64,000 nucleotides of DNA, from NCBI GenBank assembly GCA_009746045.1, contig RPFO01001401.1, positions 1 through 64,000 of the forward strand, written 5' to 3'. A program made the position numbers and the translations under genes. Below the pieces are notes generated by a model, which made no database searches, had not been told where the DNA came from, and saw only the letters and a list, made by a program, of their open reading frames with translations. Shown here one piece after another: positions 19,010 through 30,233 of the stretch. This DNA is from Mesostigma viride (taxonomy: Eukaryota; Streptophyta; Mesostigmatophyceae; Mesostigmatales; Mesostigmataceae). The first letter of the stretch is position 1; each line of letters starts with the position of its first letter.

Positions 19010-20800
19010 ATATGTTGGGTGTGTTGTGTGAATGTTGGGTATGTGTGTTGGGGCGTGTGTGTTGTGTGTGTGTGTTGGGTGCATTCATGAAGGTGCGGGG
19101 GCGTGTAGGGTGTGTGCAAAGTGTCTTGTGTGTTGATGTTGGGTGTGGGGGGGGGGAGGTACATGTGTGTTGTGTGTGTGACTTAGTAGGTGTGTTGTGT
19201 GTGTGACTTAGGTGTGTGTGTTGTTTGTGTTGGATATGTGTTGTGTGTGTGTGTGTTGTGTGTGTGTAGGGTGTCTTGTGTGTTGGTTTCTTGTTTTTAG
19301 TAGGTGTTGGGTGTGTGTATGTCGGGTGCAAACATAGTGTGTGTGTGTGTGTGTGTGTTCGGTATGTGTGTTGGGTGTCTTGTGTGTGTGTGTTCGGTAT
19401 GTGTGTTGAGGCGTGTGTGTGTGCTCTGTGTATGTATGTTGTGTGTGTGTGTGTTGGGGCGTGTGCGTGTGTGTGTTGTGTGCATGTTAATTGTCATGTA
19501 TTGGTGTTGAGTGTGGGGGGGGGATGGACGTGTGTGTTGTGTGTGACTTAGGTGTGTTATGTGTGTGTTGTGTGTGACTTAAGTGTGTAGTGTGTGTGTT
19601 GTGTGTGTTGGATGTGTGGTGTGGGTGTGGGTGTGGGTGTGTGGGTGGGTGGGGGGGGGGCCAAGTGTCTTGTGTGTTGGTATTGGGTTTGTGTGGGGGG
19701 GTGTACGTGTGTGTTGTGTGTGACTTAGGTGTGTTTTGTGTGTGTTGTGTGTGATCGACCTAGGTGTGTGTTGCGTGTGTGTGTTGGGTGTACATGTGTT
19801 CATAAAGGGTGTGGGTGTGTGTAGGGTGTGTGCAAAGTGTCTTGTGTGTTGGTGTTGGGTGTGGGGGGGGGGAAAGTACGTGTGTGTTGTGTGTGTGACT
19901 TAGGTGTGTTGTGTGTGTGTTGTTTGCATGTTATTGTTGGTGTTGTGGGGGGGGGGGATGTACGTGTACGTGTGTTGTGTGTTGGTGTCTTATTTTTAGG
20001 TGTTGGTGTGTGTGTCGTGGGTGCAAACATTGTGTGTGTGTGTGTGTTGGGTGTGTGTTGGGTGTCTTGTGTGTTTGGTGTTTTTGGTAGGTGTTGTGTG
20101 TGCGTGTTTTCGGTATGTGTGTTGGGTGTCTTGTGTGTGTGTGGTATGTGTTTGGGTGTTGTTGTGTGTGCAGTGTTGGGGCATGTGTGTGTGTGTGTTG
20201 GGGCATGTGTGTGTGTTGTGGCATGTTAATTGTCATGTGTTGGTGTTGTGTGTGGGGGGGGGGGATGTACGTGTGTGTTGTGTGTTACTTAGGTGTGTTA
20301 TGTGTGTGTTGGGTGTGGGTGTCGTGGGCCGACCGGTGCAAACATTGTGTGTGTGTGTGTGTGTTGGGTGTGTGTTGGGTGTCTTGTGTGTTGGTGTCTT
20401 GTTTTTAGTAGGTGTTGTGTGTGCGTGTTTTCGGTATGTGTGTTGGGTGTCTTTTGTGTGTGTGGTGTGTGTTTGGGTGTTGTTGTGTGTGCAGTGTTGG
20501 GGCATGTGTGTGTGTGTTGGGGCATGTGTGTGTGTGTGTTGGGGCATGTGTGTCAGTGTGTGTGTTGTGGCCTGTTAATTGTCATGTGTTGGTGTTGTGT
20601 GTGGGGGGGGCGGGATGTACCTATGTGTTGTGTGTTATAACAACTATACTTAGGTGTGTTATGTGTGTGTTGCGTGTGTGTGTTGGGTGTGTGTTGCATG
20701 GCTGTCTTGTGTGTTGGTGTCTTGTTTTTAGGTGTTGGTGTGTGTCTTGGGTGCAAACATAGTGTGTGTGTGTGTTGGGTGTGTTGTTCGTGTGTGTATG
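19010..20800. repeat. GT-rich low-complexity mosaic
   Basis: About 1.8 kb in which the plus strand is nearly only G and T (TGTGTGTTGGG, GTGTGTCTTG), with recurrent punctuations such as GTGTGACTTAGGTGTGTT and GGGGGGGATGTACGTGTG. Larger blocks are repeated, for example about 20030-20225 and 20340-20580. Open frames on both strands are Cys/Val- or Thr/His-rich and are composition artefacts. Confidence 0.9.
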
Positions 20801-20924
20801 AAAATATAGAAAATTGTTATATTTGACGATAGTCATAGTGTACTACTAAAAACTTGTACATACATATGCTGGAATGATTTTCTTTTTACTATTTCATTCA
20901 CTATTGCTTATTTCTTCACACATG
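20801..20924. other. AT-rich island between two arrays
   Basis: About 125 bp of unique AT-rich DNA (for example AAAATATAGAAAATTG and TTACTATTTCATTCAC) separating the GT-rich mosaic from the CA-rich satellite. Confidence 0.6.
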
Positions 20925-22921
20925 TACATGCACGCAAGGGGCGGCTGCACATACACGTACACACACCGCGCACGCAAGGGGCGGCTGCACACACACGTAC
21001 ATCCACCGCGCACGCAAGGGGCAACTGCACACACACGTACATACACCGCGCACGCAAGGGGCGAGTGCGCACACACGTACATACACCGCGCACGCAAGGG
21101 GCGGCTGCACACACACGTACACACACCATGCACGCAAGGGCCGGCTGCACTCACATGTACATACACCATGCACGCAAGGGGCGGCTGCACACACACGTAC
21201 ACACACCATGCACGCAAGGGCCGGCTGCACTCACATGTACATCCACCGCGCACGCAAGGGCCGGCTGCACACACACGTACATACACCGCGCACGCAAGGG
21301 GCAACTGCACACACATGTACATACACCGCGCAACCACGGGGCGGCTGCACACACACGTACATACACCGCGCACGCAAGGGGCGGCTGCACACATACGTAC
21401 CTACACCGCGCACGCAAGGGGCGACTGCACACACATGTACATCCACCGCGCACGCAAGGGCCGGCTGCACACACACGTACACACACCATGCACGCAAGGG
21501 CCGGCTGCACACACACGTACATACACCGCGCACGCAAGGGGCGGCTGCACACACACGTACCTACACCGCGCACGCAAGGGGCGGCTGCACACACACGTAC
21601 ACACACCATGCACGCAAGGAGCGACTTCACGCACAGGTACACACACCATGCACGCAAGGTTCGGCTGCACACACATGTACATCCACCGCGCACGCAAGGG
21701 GCGAGTGCAAACACATGTACATACACCGCGCACGCAAGGGGCAACTGCCCACACATGTACATCCACCGCGCACGCAAGGGCCGGCTGCACTCACATGTAC
21801 ACACACCGCGCACGCAAGGGCCGGCTGCACACACACGTACATACACCGCGCACGCAAGGGGCAACTGCACACACACGTACACACCATGCACGCAAGGGGC
21901 GGCTGCACACACACGTACACACACCATGCACGCAAGGAGCGACTTCACGCACAGGTACACACACCATGCACGCAAGGTTCGGCTGCACACACATGTACAT
22001 CCACCGCGCACGCAAGGGGCGAGTGCACACACATGTACATCCACCGCGCACGCAAGGGGCGGCTGCACACACACGTACATACACCGCGCACGCAAGGGGC
22101 AACTGCACACACATGTACATACACCGCGCAACCACGGGGCGGCTGCACACACACGTACACACACCATGCACGCAAGGGCCGGCATGCACACACAGTACAC
22201 ACACCGCGCACGCAAGGGGCGGCTGCACACACACGTACATACACTGCGCACGCAAGGGGCTGCTGCACACACACTTACACTCACCATGCACGCGAGGGGC
22301 GGCTGCACACACACGTACACACACCGCGCACGCAAGGGACGGCTGCACACACACGTACATACACCGCGCACGCAAGGGGCGGCTGCACTTACATGTACAC
22401 ACACCACGCACGCAAGGGGCGGCTGCACACACACGTACATACACCGCGCACGCAAGGACCGGCTCCACTCACATGTACATCCACCGCGCAACCACGGGGC
22501 GGCTGCACACACACGTACATACACCGCGCACGCAAGGGGCTGCTGCACACACACTTACACACAAAATGCACGCTTGGGGCGACGGCACTCACATGTACAT
22601 ACACCGCGCACGAAAGGGGTGGCTGCACACACACGTACATCCACCGCGCACGCAAGGGGCGGCTGCACACACACATACATACATGCACCATGCACGCAAG
22701 GGGCGAGTGCACACACATGTACATACACCGCGCACGCAAGGGGCAACTGCCCACACATGGACATACACCATGCACGCAAGGGGCGGCTGCACACACATGT
22801 ACATCCACCGCGCACGCAAGGGGCGAGTGCACACACACGTACACACACCGCGCACGCAAGGGGCTGCTGCACACACACGTACACACACCATGCACGCAAT
22901 TGCCGGCATGCACACACACGT
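20925..22921. repeat. 40-bp CA-rich satellite, segment 1
   Basis: Head-to-tail monomers with the pattern CTGCACACACACGTACATAC, then ACCGCGCACGCAAGGGGCGG. Variants include CATGTAC for ACGTAC, CACCATGCACG for CACCGCGCACG, CAACTGC for CGGCTGC, GCGAGTGC, and CAACCACGGGG. Because 40 leaves remainder 1 when divided by 3, any frame cycles through all phases, and since the unit lacks stops the array reads open for kilobases. The segment is interrupted at 22922 by a copia-like element. Confidence 0.97.
22917..22921. repeat. Copia-like element TSD, left (CACGT)
   Basis: CACGT before the left LTR is repeated at 27450-27454 after the right LTR. It lies within the ACACACGTAC part of a satellite monomer. 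Confidence 0.85.
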
Positions 22922-23740
22922 TGTTTGGATTGGGAGAGGAGACTAATGGGTTTTACACAATGCCTTGTGCTTGGCCTTGCTACCCTCACACCTTGCAGGT
23001 GCTGAAAGAAAGAGAGGTTGAAGACAATTTACGTGGAAGAATAAATGGCTTTATTAGAATATAATAGTTGGAGAAGAGCTTGAATGGAGGTTGAATGGAG
23101 GTTGAATGGAGGTACCTGCCCTTAGGGGGCAGTTTCCTTTTATACCTTTTAGGCTAGGAAGGATGACATCAGCAATGACATCATCACAGAAGCTTGTAGA
23201 AACATCCTAGCATATTCCTAGCATATTCCCAGCATATTCTCAGTATATTCCAGGAATATTCCTGGCATATTCTTAGAACATTCCTAGAACATTCTAGACA
23301 TGATCCAATGAGCTGGCATAATAGCTAGATGCCAAGTGTCTACGTAATAATGTGCCACATAACATGATTAATAAAGTGACACATCTCTTCTCCTTGGAGT
23401 GACAAGTGTCATGCAATGAGTCTACCCACTTGTCATCATGTAAGTCATAACATGTGTCATCATGAGCTTCCAACACTTGTCAGCTCATGGACCAAACACT
23501 TGTCCAATAGGCCATAGCACCACTTGTCAATCAAATACGTGATGCTACTAGGCTGACTCAGGTTACAAGTCATCCATGTCCAAGTATAGGACTATGGCAC
23601 ATGAATATTGATCAGCTCATTGAGCCTGTTCCATCTAGCTCATCATAGCTATCAAATTCCCAGTCCATATGGAATAAATCCAACAAGAAATAAATCAGGC
23701 TGGGATATATTGTGGCCAGGTGGATATAATATCCCTAACA
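22922..23740 (-). repeat. Copia-like element, 3' LTR
   Basis: 819 bp. On the minus strand it starts TGTTAGGGATATTATATCC and ends CCCAATCCAAACA (TG...CA). It carries a TATA-like TATAAAAGG on the minus strand (plus 23136-23144) and a run of near-repeats of AGCATATTCCTAG/CCTGGAATATTC. Confidence 0.9.
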
Positions 23741-23748
23741 CCCCCCTT
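23741..23748 (-). other. Polypurine tract of the copia-like element
   Basis: On the minus strand AAGGGGGG directly abuts the 3' LTR (TGTTAG...), the position where plus-strand DNA synthesis is primed. A second AAGGGGGG-type tract in nearly the same context lies about 60 bp inside (near 23795), as if the tract were duplicated. Confidence 0.75.
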
Positions 23749-24822
23749 AGCCACATGGGCACAATGCAAAAGATGACTGGGTAGGTGGAATCTCAACACC
23801 CCCCTTAACCACATGCTCGTAGCATGCCGTCCAGTTGCTAGCATGGTGCAACTGAAAATGAAGATGCCGTCCTCGTGAAACGCTTGAAGCTCCAACATGC
23901 GGTCATGAGCCGCACTACCGCCACTGATCCGTCCCCCCCGGCAACGCGAATGAGTGTCCTACCATAGCAGCAACGCACTAGCTGCCCATCCTGGATGGCT
24001 GATACCCAACCCTTAGTTGGAAAAAGTGCTCTAGATGCTACATTCCCCCCTCACTCAAAGCGGCTGCCCATGGACACAATAGGGGCACACAGTCCCACAC
24101 ATATAATACGGCAACACATGCCAACAAAGAAAGTCCCTATGAGCTAACCCAAACGGTATAGAGGTAGGGTAACGGCAACAATACGTGCTGTACACACACG
24201 GAGCAACATAACATACGCCATCTCACAAATAAATGACACCAACATCACGTTTTACGCCAAATAAACGGGGTGAGCAAACAAACATATTGGCAACAAATGC
24301 CACACAAACAAGGTACAATACAACCTTCAACACAAAACACAGTGGCCATAACAGATAAACACGCTTCATAGCAAAGAAAACAGGACGTGCAAAACATTAC
24401 CGCCACAAAGGCGAACACAAGTAACGATTACTTCGTCACGATTCACAAATCAGTGCCCGAGAGTAAACATTACGTCCGACATTACAGGCTATGCCGAAAT
24501 GCACAGCCGAATTCGACACAAAGGACGTAAACACTTGCATAAAGCAATGCTCTCAGCACAAAACAAAATAACACACGCGTCACAGGCACTTTACTTACGA
24601 AAACAAGTCGTAGACGACGATACAACGGCGCTTCACTACGCCGCAGACTAGTGCCACAAATAGCGTGCAAAAACTCTGGATATACACTCCAGGTACGTAG
24701 AAAACGTCTCGTGGGAACAATACCAAAATGCGTGGGCCATTGCCACTGAACGCATGGCAAAATAAACACATAATTGCTGGAAGAACACAAAGAAAGAACC
24801 AGAAACGCACGCTTACGGCGCC
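23749..24822. other. Non-coding 3' internal region of the copia-like element
   Basis: About 1.07 kb between the ORF and the polypurine tract where integrase and RT would normally end. Only a 125-codon minus-strand frame (24482-24859) without recognisable domains is present. I see no remains of RT motifs, so the pol region was lost or replaced. Confidence 0.6.
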
Positions 24823-26565
24823 TCACAATTTCCAGCAAACACGACACAAAAGTCGACATACAAGTTCATTTCCCACAGACAAAACATTAGGGCAACCTTG
24901 AGGAGTGGGGTCTGTGCATCCTGGGCGACAATTTCCAAGGGTCGTTGCAGCTAGCGCAATTGCAAATGCCATGGCCTGGCCGAACACCGTCAACTGACCG
25001 ACGTGATGCCTTGGCAGCATTTTGCACCGAGTTGACCGTTGGTGCTTGACCGCACTTTGGCTGACAGGTCGCTGTCCACGTCGTTGTCGGCTCGCTCGAG
25101 GCCTCGCGCCAGCACCGGACTTGGCAGTCCAGGACTTGGAAAAATTTGGCAGCTTGGTCGATTTCGCCCTCGCGTCACGAATTTGTTCCCCCTCAGTTAG
25201 GCTGGCAGCGTTCGAGCGCCGCGCCTTTGGTCTGGTCGCCGGACTTTGGTTACTAGCACCAGTATCACCTGGTATGCTGGCGGCGACAACGCGCTCCGCC
25301 TGCACTGGGCTGTTCTGGACCGCAGTTTCTGGAAGTACTTCAGCGTCTGACACGGACTTCTCCATTGCGCTGGAAACTTCTCGAATTGGCGTGAACTTCC
25401 ACTGGGCCGGCGCAGAGTATATAAAGCCACGCAGTGTGCGAGTAATGCCCAGTAGGCCGCCCCCGATCCCGCATACACGGGCAAGCATGGCCAGTATGAC
25501 CGTTAGGCCCACGGCCAGCCACTCCGCCGCGTGTCCCGAGGCACGTGAGATGCTGCGCTCGCTGCTCGCCATTTTCTGCCCTTGACAGGCAGCGTCGTTC
25601 TTGAAGCTCGTCGCCGAAGATTTCAGCTCTGGGATGGCGTCCATCGCTGCGTCCGCACCGCGCGCGGGCAAAAAGTAGGTGTTGTTCCTCGTCACGATGC
25701 TGCAGGCCTGCTGTCCAGCACAGCAACCCGCTGGCGAGGTCGACCTTGTGGCCATCCTTGACGAGCTGGCCGACTGATAAAGTCGGGTGCTCAGCCTGGG
25801 AACGAGCAGCGCGTTTTGGAGGTGCACGTCCGCGTCCTGACCCGGCAGCTTCAGTTTGACAGTCCCGATGGCTGTCGCCTTCAGTTGGCCGCCTGAGCCG
25901 GCGATTTCCCTGTCATGAGGGTGCAGGCACACGAAGTCCGACGGGCATGGCGTCATGTGACAGCTCGCTGCGGAATCCAGCACCCAGCTGGTCGGTGCTT
26001 TCTTTTCATACTGCGTGAGTGCAGCAGCATCCGACGGCGATGGCGACTCGGCGATGGTGGCGAAGACGAAGCCGGACCGCTCCGCAGCCTCCTCGGTGAT
26101 ACGCGCCTCGCTGGCACCTGGTGAGTGCTCCTTTCTCGCTTGGTTCCGTCGCGTTGCCTTGTTCTTGCGTTCTTGCTTCAGCTCCGGATGCTTCTCCCAG
26201 CACTGGGTGTCCACGTGCCCGGCCTTCTTGCAGTAATTGCACCGCCTCTTTCCTCCACTTTTCTTCGTAGTAGTGTGGAAAACCTGGCCGTTAGGGGAGC
26301 CCTCCTTCTTTGCTTGAGCAGAACGCCTTCCGTGCAGTAGCTCCTCCGCCTCCAGCAGCGCAGTCTTGACCTCCTTTAGCGAATCCTCCTCTCCAGTTAG
26401 GACCTTGACCAGGTCACAATAGGCCGATGCTAAGGCCTTCAACACAGCCTTGATTTCTTCCCATTTCCTCAGAGACCGCCCATCAAACGTTGTGATGGAC
26501 TTGCTTGTTGCCCGGAATTGCTTGTAGCACGCTTCCTTGGTAGCCATGGTGTCTTCAGTCGCCAA
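24823..26565 (-). CDS. Copia-type gag-protease polyprotein, truncated
   Basis: 580 codons, ATG at 26565, 54 bp inside the primer-binding site. Residues 25-85 look like the end of a copia gag domain. At 109-122 is the zinc knuckle CNYCKKAGHVDTQC (CX2CX4HX4C) that binds RNA. At 194-200 WVLDSAA is the active-site motif of the copia aspartic protease, followed to about residue 300 by sequence like the pre-integrase linker. After that the usual HHCC integrase, RT and RNase H are missing. Instead there is a hydrophobic span at about 349-374, a Ser/Ala/Lys/Arg-rich stretch and another hydrophobic patch near 515-535. I do not recognise this C-terminal part, which may be captured sequence or a rearranged remnant. 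The gag N-terminus is also shorter than usual. Confidence 0.8.
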   Translation of the reverse strand: MATEDTMATKEACYKQFRATSKSITTFDGRSLRKWEEIKAVLKALASAYCDLVKVLTGEEDSLKEVKTALLEAEELLHGRRSAQAKKEGSPNGQVFHTTTKKSGGKRRCNYCKKAGHVDTQCWEKHPELKQERKNKATRRNQARKEHSPGASEARITEEAAERSGFVFATIAESPSPSDAAALTQYEKKAPTSWVLDSAASCHMTPCPSDFVCLHPHDREIAGSGGQLKATAIGTVKLKLPGQDADVHLQNALLVPRLSTRLYQSASSSRMATRSTSPAGCCAGQQACSIVTRNNTYFLPARGADAAMDAIPELKSSATSFKNDAACQGQKMASSERSISRASGHAAEWLAVGLTVILAMLARVCGIGGGLLGITRTLRGFIYSAPAQWKFTPIREVSSAMEKSVSDAEVLPETAVQNSPVQAERVVAASIPGDTGASNQSPATRPKARRSNAASLTEGEQIRDARAKSTKLPNFSKSWTAKSGAGARPRASRQRRGQRPVSQSAVKHQRSTRCKMLPRHHVGQLTVFGQAMAFAIALAATTLGNCRPGCTDPTPQGCPNVLSVGNELVCRLLCRVCWKL

Positions 26566-26618
26566 TGGAACTGGATGTCTCTGGGTTCACAGTGGTCTTC
26601 TTGTTCCTCAGTAACAAA

Positions 26619-26630
26619 CCTCCGATACCA
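26619..26630 (-). other. Primer-binding site (tRNA-Met type)
   Basis: On the minus strand TGGTATCGGAGG immediately follows the 5' LTR end. It matches 10 of 12 bases of the TGGTATCAGAGC site used by many plant copia elements, which pairs with the 3' end of initiator tRNA-Met. Confidence 0.8.
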
Positions 26631-27449
26631 TGTTTGGATTGGGAGAGGAGACTAATGGGTTTTACACAATGCCTTGTGCTTGGCCTTGCTACCCACACAC
26701 CTTGCAGGTGCTGAAAGAAAGAGAGGTTGAAGACAATTTACGTGGAAGAATAAATGGCTTTATTAGAATATAATAGTTGGAGAAGAGCTTGAATGGAGGT
26801 TGAATGGAGGTTGAATGGAGGTACCTGCCCTTAGGGGGCAGTTTCCTTTTATACCTTTTAGGCTAGGAAGGATGACATCAGCAATGACATCATCACAGAA
26901 GCTTGTAGAAACATCCTAGCATATTCCTAGCATATTCCCAGCATATTCTCAGTATATTCCAGGAATATTCCTGGCATATTCTTAGAACATTCCTAGAACA
27001 TTCTAGACATGATCCAATGAGCTGGCATAATAGCTAGATGCCAAGTGTCTACGTAATAATGTGCCACATAACATGATTAATAAAGTGACACATCTCTTCT
27101 CCTTGGAGTGACAAGTGTCATGCAATGAGTCTACCCACTTGTCATCATGTAAGTCATAACATGTGTCATCATGAGCTTCCAACACTTGTCAGCTCATGGA
27201 CCAAACACTTGTCCAATAGGCCATAGCACCACTTGTCAATCAAATACGTGATGCTACTAGGCTGACTCAGGTTACAAGTCATCCATGTCCAAGTATACGA
27301 CTATGGCACATGAATATTGATCAGCTCATTGAGCCTGTTCCATCTAGCTCATCATAGCTATCAAATTCCCAGTCCATATGGAATAAATCCAACAAGAAAT
27401 AAATCAGGCTGGGATATATTGTGGCCAGGTGGATATAATATCCCTAACA
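26631..27449 (-). repeat. Copia-like element, 5' LTR
   Basis: 819 bp, the same as the other LTR except for two differences I can see (CCCACACACC versus CCCTCACACC near 26690, and GTATACGAC versus GTATAGGAC near 27296). It is followed by CACGT and the resumed satellite. Confidence 0.9.
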
Positions 27450-29045
27450 CACGTACATCCACCGCGCACGCAAGGGGCAACTGCACACACATGTACACAC
27501 ACCGCGCACGCTTGGGGCGGCTGCACACACACGTACCTACACCGCGCACGCAAGGGGCGGCTGCACACACATGTACACACACCGCGCACGCAAGGGGCGG
27601 CTGCACACACACGTACACACACCATGCACGCAATTGCCGGCATGCACACACACGTACATCCACCGCGCACGCAAGGGGCAACTGCACACACATGTACACA
27701 CACCGCGCACGCTTGGGGCAGCTGCACTCACATGTACACACACCGCGCACGCTTGGGGCGGCTGCACACACACGTACATACACCGCGCACGCAAGGGGCG
27801 GCTGCACACACACGTACATACACCGCGCACGCAAGGGGCGGCTGCACACATACGTACACACACCGCGCACGCAAGGGGCGGCTGCACACACACGTACATA
27901 CACCATGCACGCAAGGGGCTGCACACACACTTACACACACCATGCACGCAAGGGCCGGCATGCACACACACTGGCATACACCGCGCACGCAAGGGGCGGC
28001 TGCACACACGTACATACACCGCGCACGCAAGGGGCGAGTGCACACACACGTACACACACCGCGCACGAAAGGGGCGGCTGCACACACACGTACACACACC
28101 ATGCACGCAATTGCCGGCATGCACACACACGTACATCCACTGCGCACGCAAGGGGCAACTGCACACACATGTACACACGCTCGGGGCGGCTGCACACACA
28201 CTTACACACACCATGCACGCAAGGGCCGGCATGCACACACACTGGCATACACCGCGCACGCAAGGGGCGGCTGCACCCACATGTACATACACCATGCACG
28301 CAAGGACAAGGATTCACACACACGTACACACACCGCGCACGCAAGGGGCGGCTGCACACACACGTACACACACCATGCACGCAATTGCCGGCATGCACAC
28401 ACACGTACATCCACCGCGCACGCAAGGGGCAACTGCACACACATGTACACACGCTTGGGGCGGCTGCACTCACATGTACACACACCGCGCACGCAAGGGC
28501 CGGCTGCACACACACGTACATACACCGCGCACGCAAGGGGCAACTGCACACACACGTACACACACCATGCACGCAAGGGGCGGCTGCACACACACGTACA
28601 CACACCATGCACGCAAGGAGCGACTTCACGCACAGGTACACACACCATGCACGCAAGGTTCGGCTGCACACACATGTACATCCACCGCGCACGCAAGGGG
28701 CGAGTGCAAACACATGTACATACACCGCGCACGCAAGGGGCAACTGCCCACACATGTACATCCACCGCGCACGCAAGGGCCGGCTGCACTCAATTGTACA
28801 TACACCGCCCATGCAAGGGGCGGCTGCACACACACGTACACACACCATGCACGCAAGGGCCGGCATGCACACACAGTACACACACCGCGCACGCAAGGGG
28901 CGGCTGCACACACACGTACATACACTGCGCACGCAAGGGGCTGCTGCACACACACTTACACTCACCATGCACGCAAGGGGCGGCTGCACACACACGTACA
29001 CACACCGCGCACGCAAGGGACGGCTGCACACACACGTACATACAC
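27450..29045. repeat. 40-bp CA-rich satellite, segment 2
   Basis: Continuation of the satellite after the copia-like insertion. It includes monomers with CGCTTGGGGCGG, CAATTGCCGGCATG and CAAGGACAAGGATTCAC variants, and several shortened units (CACACGTAC instead of CACACACACGTAC). Confidence 0.97.
29041..29045. repeat. Short LTR element TSD, left (TACAC)
   Basis: TACAC before the left LTR is repeated at 30879-30883. It falls in the CATACACCGCG part of a satellite monomer. Confidence 0.85.
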
Positions 29046-29690
29046 TGTTAGAAATTTGGTTGATTCCTTGGTCGTCAAGACTGCTTGAGACAATTGATAG
29101 ACGATTTATTCATTTCATATTTAGGTTACGGACTGCCACCGTTTGACCGCCAAAGCCATGGTGCGGTTCCCAGGTGGGGACCATTATCGTCCATAGCTGA
29201 CAGCTAGGACAGGTAAGGTGAAGGCATCGAGCACAAACATCGTGCCTATATCCACCAAAGGTGGCGGCTATGCGCAAGACAATAACTTAACGACTTAACT
29301 TCAGAGTCGTACATTCTAGAAGTCTTGCTAACATGCCAGCGCATTAAGTACGGGGCATCTAGTAACTCGTGTCGGTAGAAATATCCAACACGGAATAGTG
29401 GGCCGAGGATGGTACCGTCGGCACCTACAGTGCGTTAAGTCTTGTGCCGGAAATAGTACAACTTCGGCATACAATAACTTTCGCTGTACGGCACTATTTC
29501 TAGTGCTATAAACTATGCCGTAATTATCACGGCGAGCCCTTCCTAACCTATTTAATTATCGGCCTGAAATACGGTAGGCGGGTGCGATTAATAATGACGC
29601 AACCCTAATTAGTCCTCCGTTTACAACATGACGGCCAGAATTAAATATAAACAGGTAGTTGGGCACATAGGGTAAAATATACCCTTGACA
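29046..29690 (-). repeat. TRIM-like element, 3' LTR
   Basis: Plus-strand start TGTTAGAAATTTGG, end ATATACCCTTGACA. On the minus strand this is TGTCAAGGG...CTAACA. Confidence 0.85.
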
Positions 29691-30233
29691 CCCCCCTTGC
29701 TCAACTAGCCAGTACTATGGTATAATCCAATGGTTGTAACTTTCCCTTTAGCTTAGGTAGGGTGTATAGCCCCCTTACTTGGGATAACATTCCATGGTGA
29801 ACCATTGCAACAAAAACTGGAGCTTAGGCGAGGTTAACACTTGTGCTTTTGAACATGGGGATTAGCAACAAAAAAACCCGAATGTGTGCTTTTGAATACA
29901 GGGCTTAGCATCAGAACCCGATGACATGAACCGGAACAAAAAATCCCGATTTCCTTAACTCGTGGATGGCACTGGCTTCTCGGCTCTGGGCTCCTGCGCA
30001 CTTGGCTTCTCGGCTCTGCGGCACTTGGCTTCTCGGCAGCTGGGCTCCTGCGCACTTGGCTTCTCGGCCTTCACAAAAATTCGAGTCATAGAATGCAGGC
30101 GGATACCGCGCCTGGCCGACATGATCACCCAGCAAAAAATGAAATTTCACAAAGAGGGCTGCGAATTCGCCTCCGCCGCGATTTGAACTTGAGCTCGTGT
30201 ATGGCTCTAGCTTCAGCAGCATTTGGCATGAGT
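29691..30233. other. Internal region of the TRIM-like element
   Basis: 543 bp without recognisable coding sequence. Contains three or four imperfect repeats of CTTGGCTTCTCGGC with GGGCTCCTGCGCA (29970-30070) and a duplicated AATGTGTGCTTTTGAA/CACTTGTGCTTTTGAA segment near 29840-29900. A 103-codon minus-strand frame (29911-30222) exists but shows no family resemblance. Confidence 0.6.

Larger units (their letters stand above)
22922..27449 (-). mobile_element. Copia-like LTR retrotransposon, internally deleted
   Basis: 4,528 bp flanked by the 5-bp duplication CACGT. Two 819-bp LTRs, a primer-binding site, a polypurine tract and one gag-protease ORF place it on the minus strand. Integrase, reverse transcriptase and RNase H are absent, so it depends on enzymes from elsewhere. 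I see only two differences between the LTRs, so insertion into the satellite was recent. Confidence 0.9.

Noticed and set aside
19012-20762. Cys/Val-rich ORFs in the GT-rich stretch
   Set aside because: They are composition artefacts of TG repeats, and equally long Thr/His frames exist on the other strand.
25022-25585. 187-codon plus-strand ORF within the copia-like element
   Set aside because: It is antisense to the gag-protease ORF, with no domain, start context or splice support.
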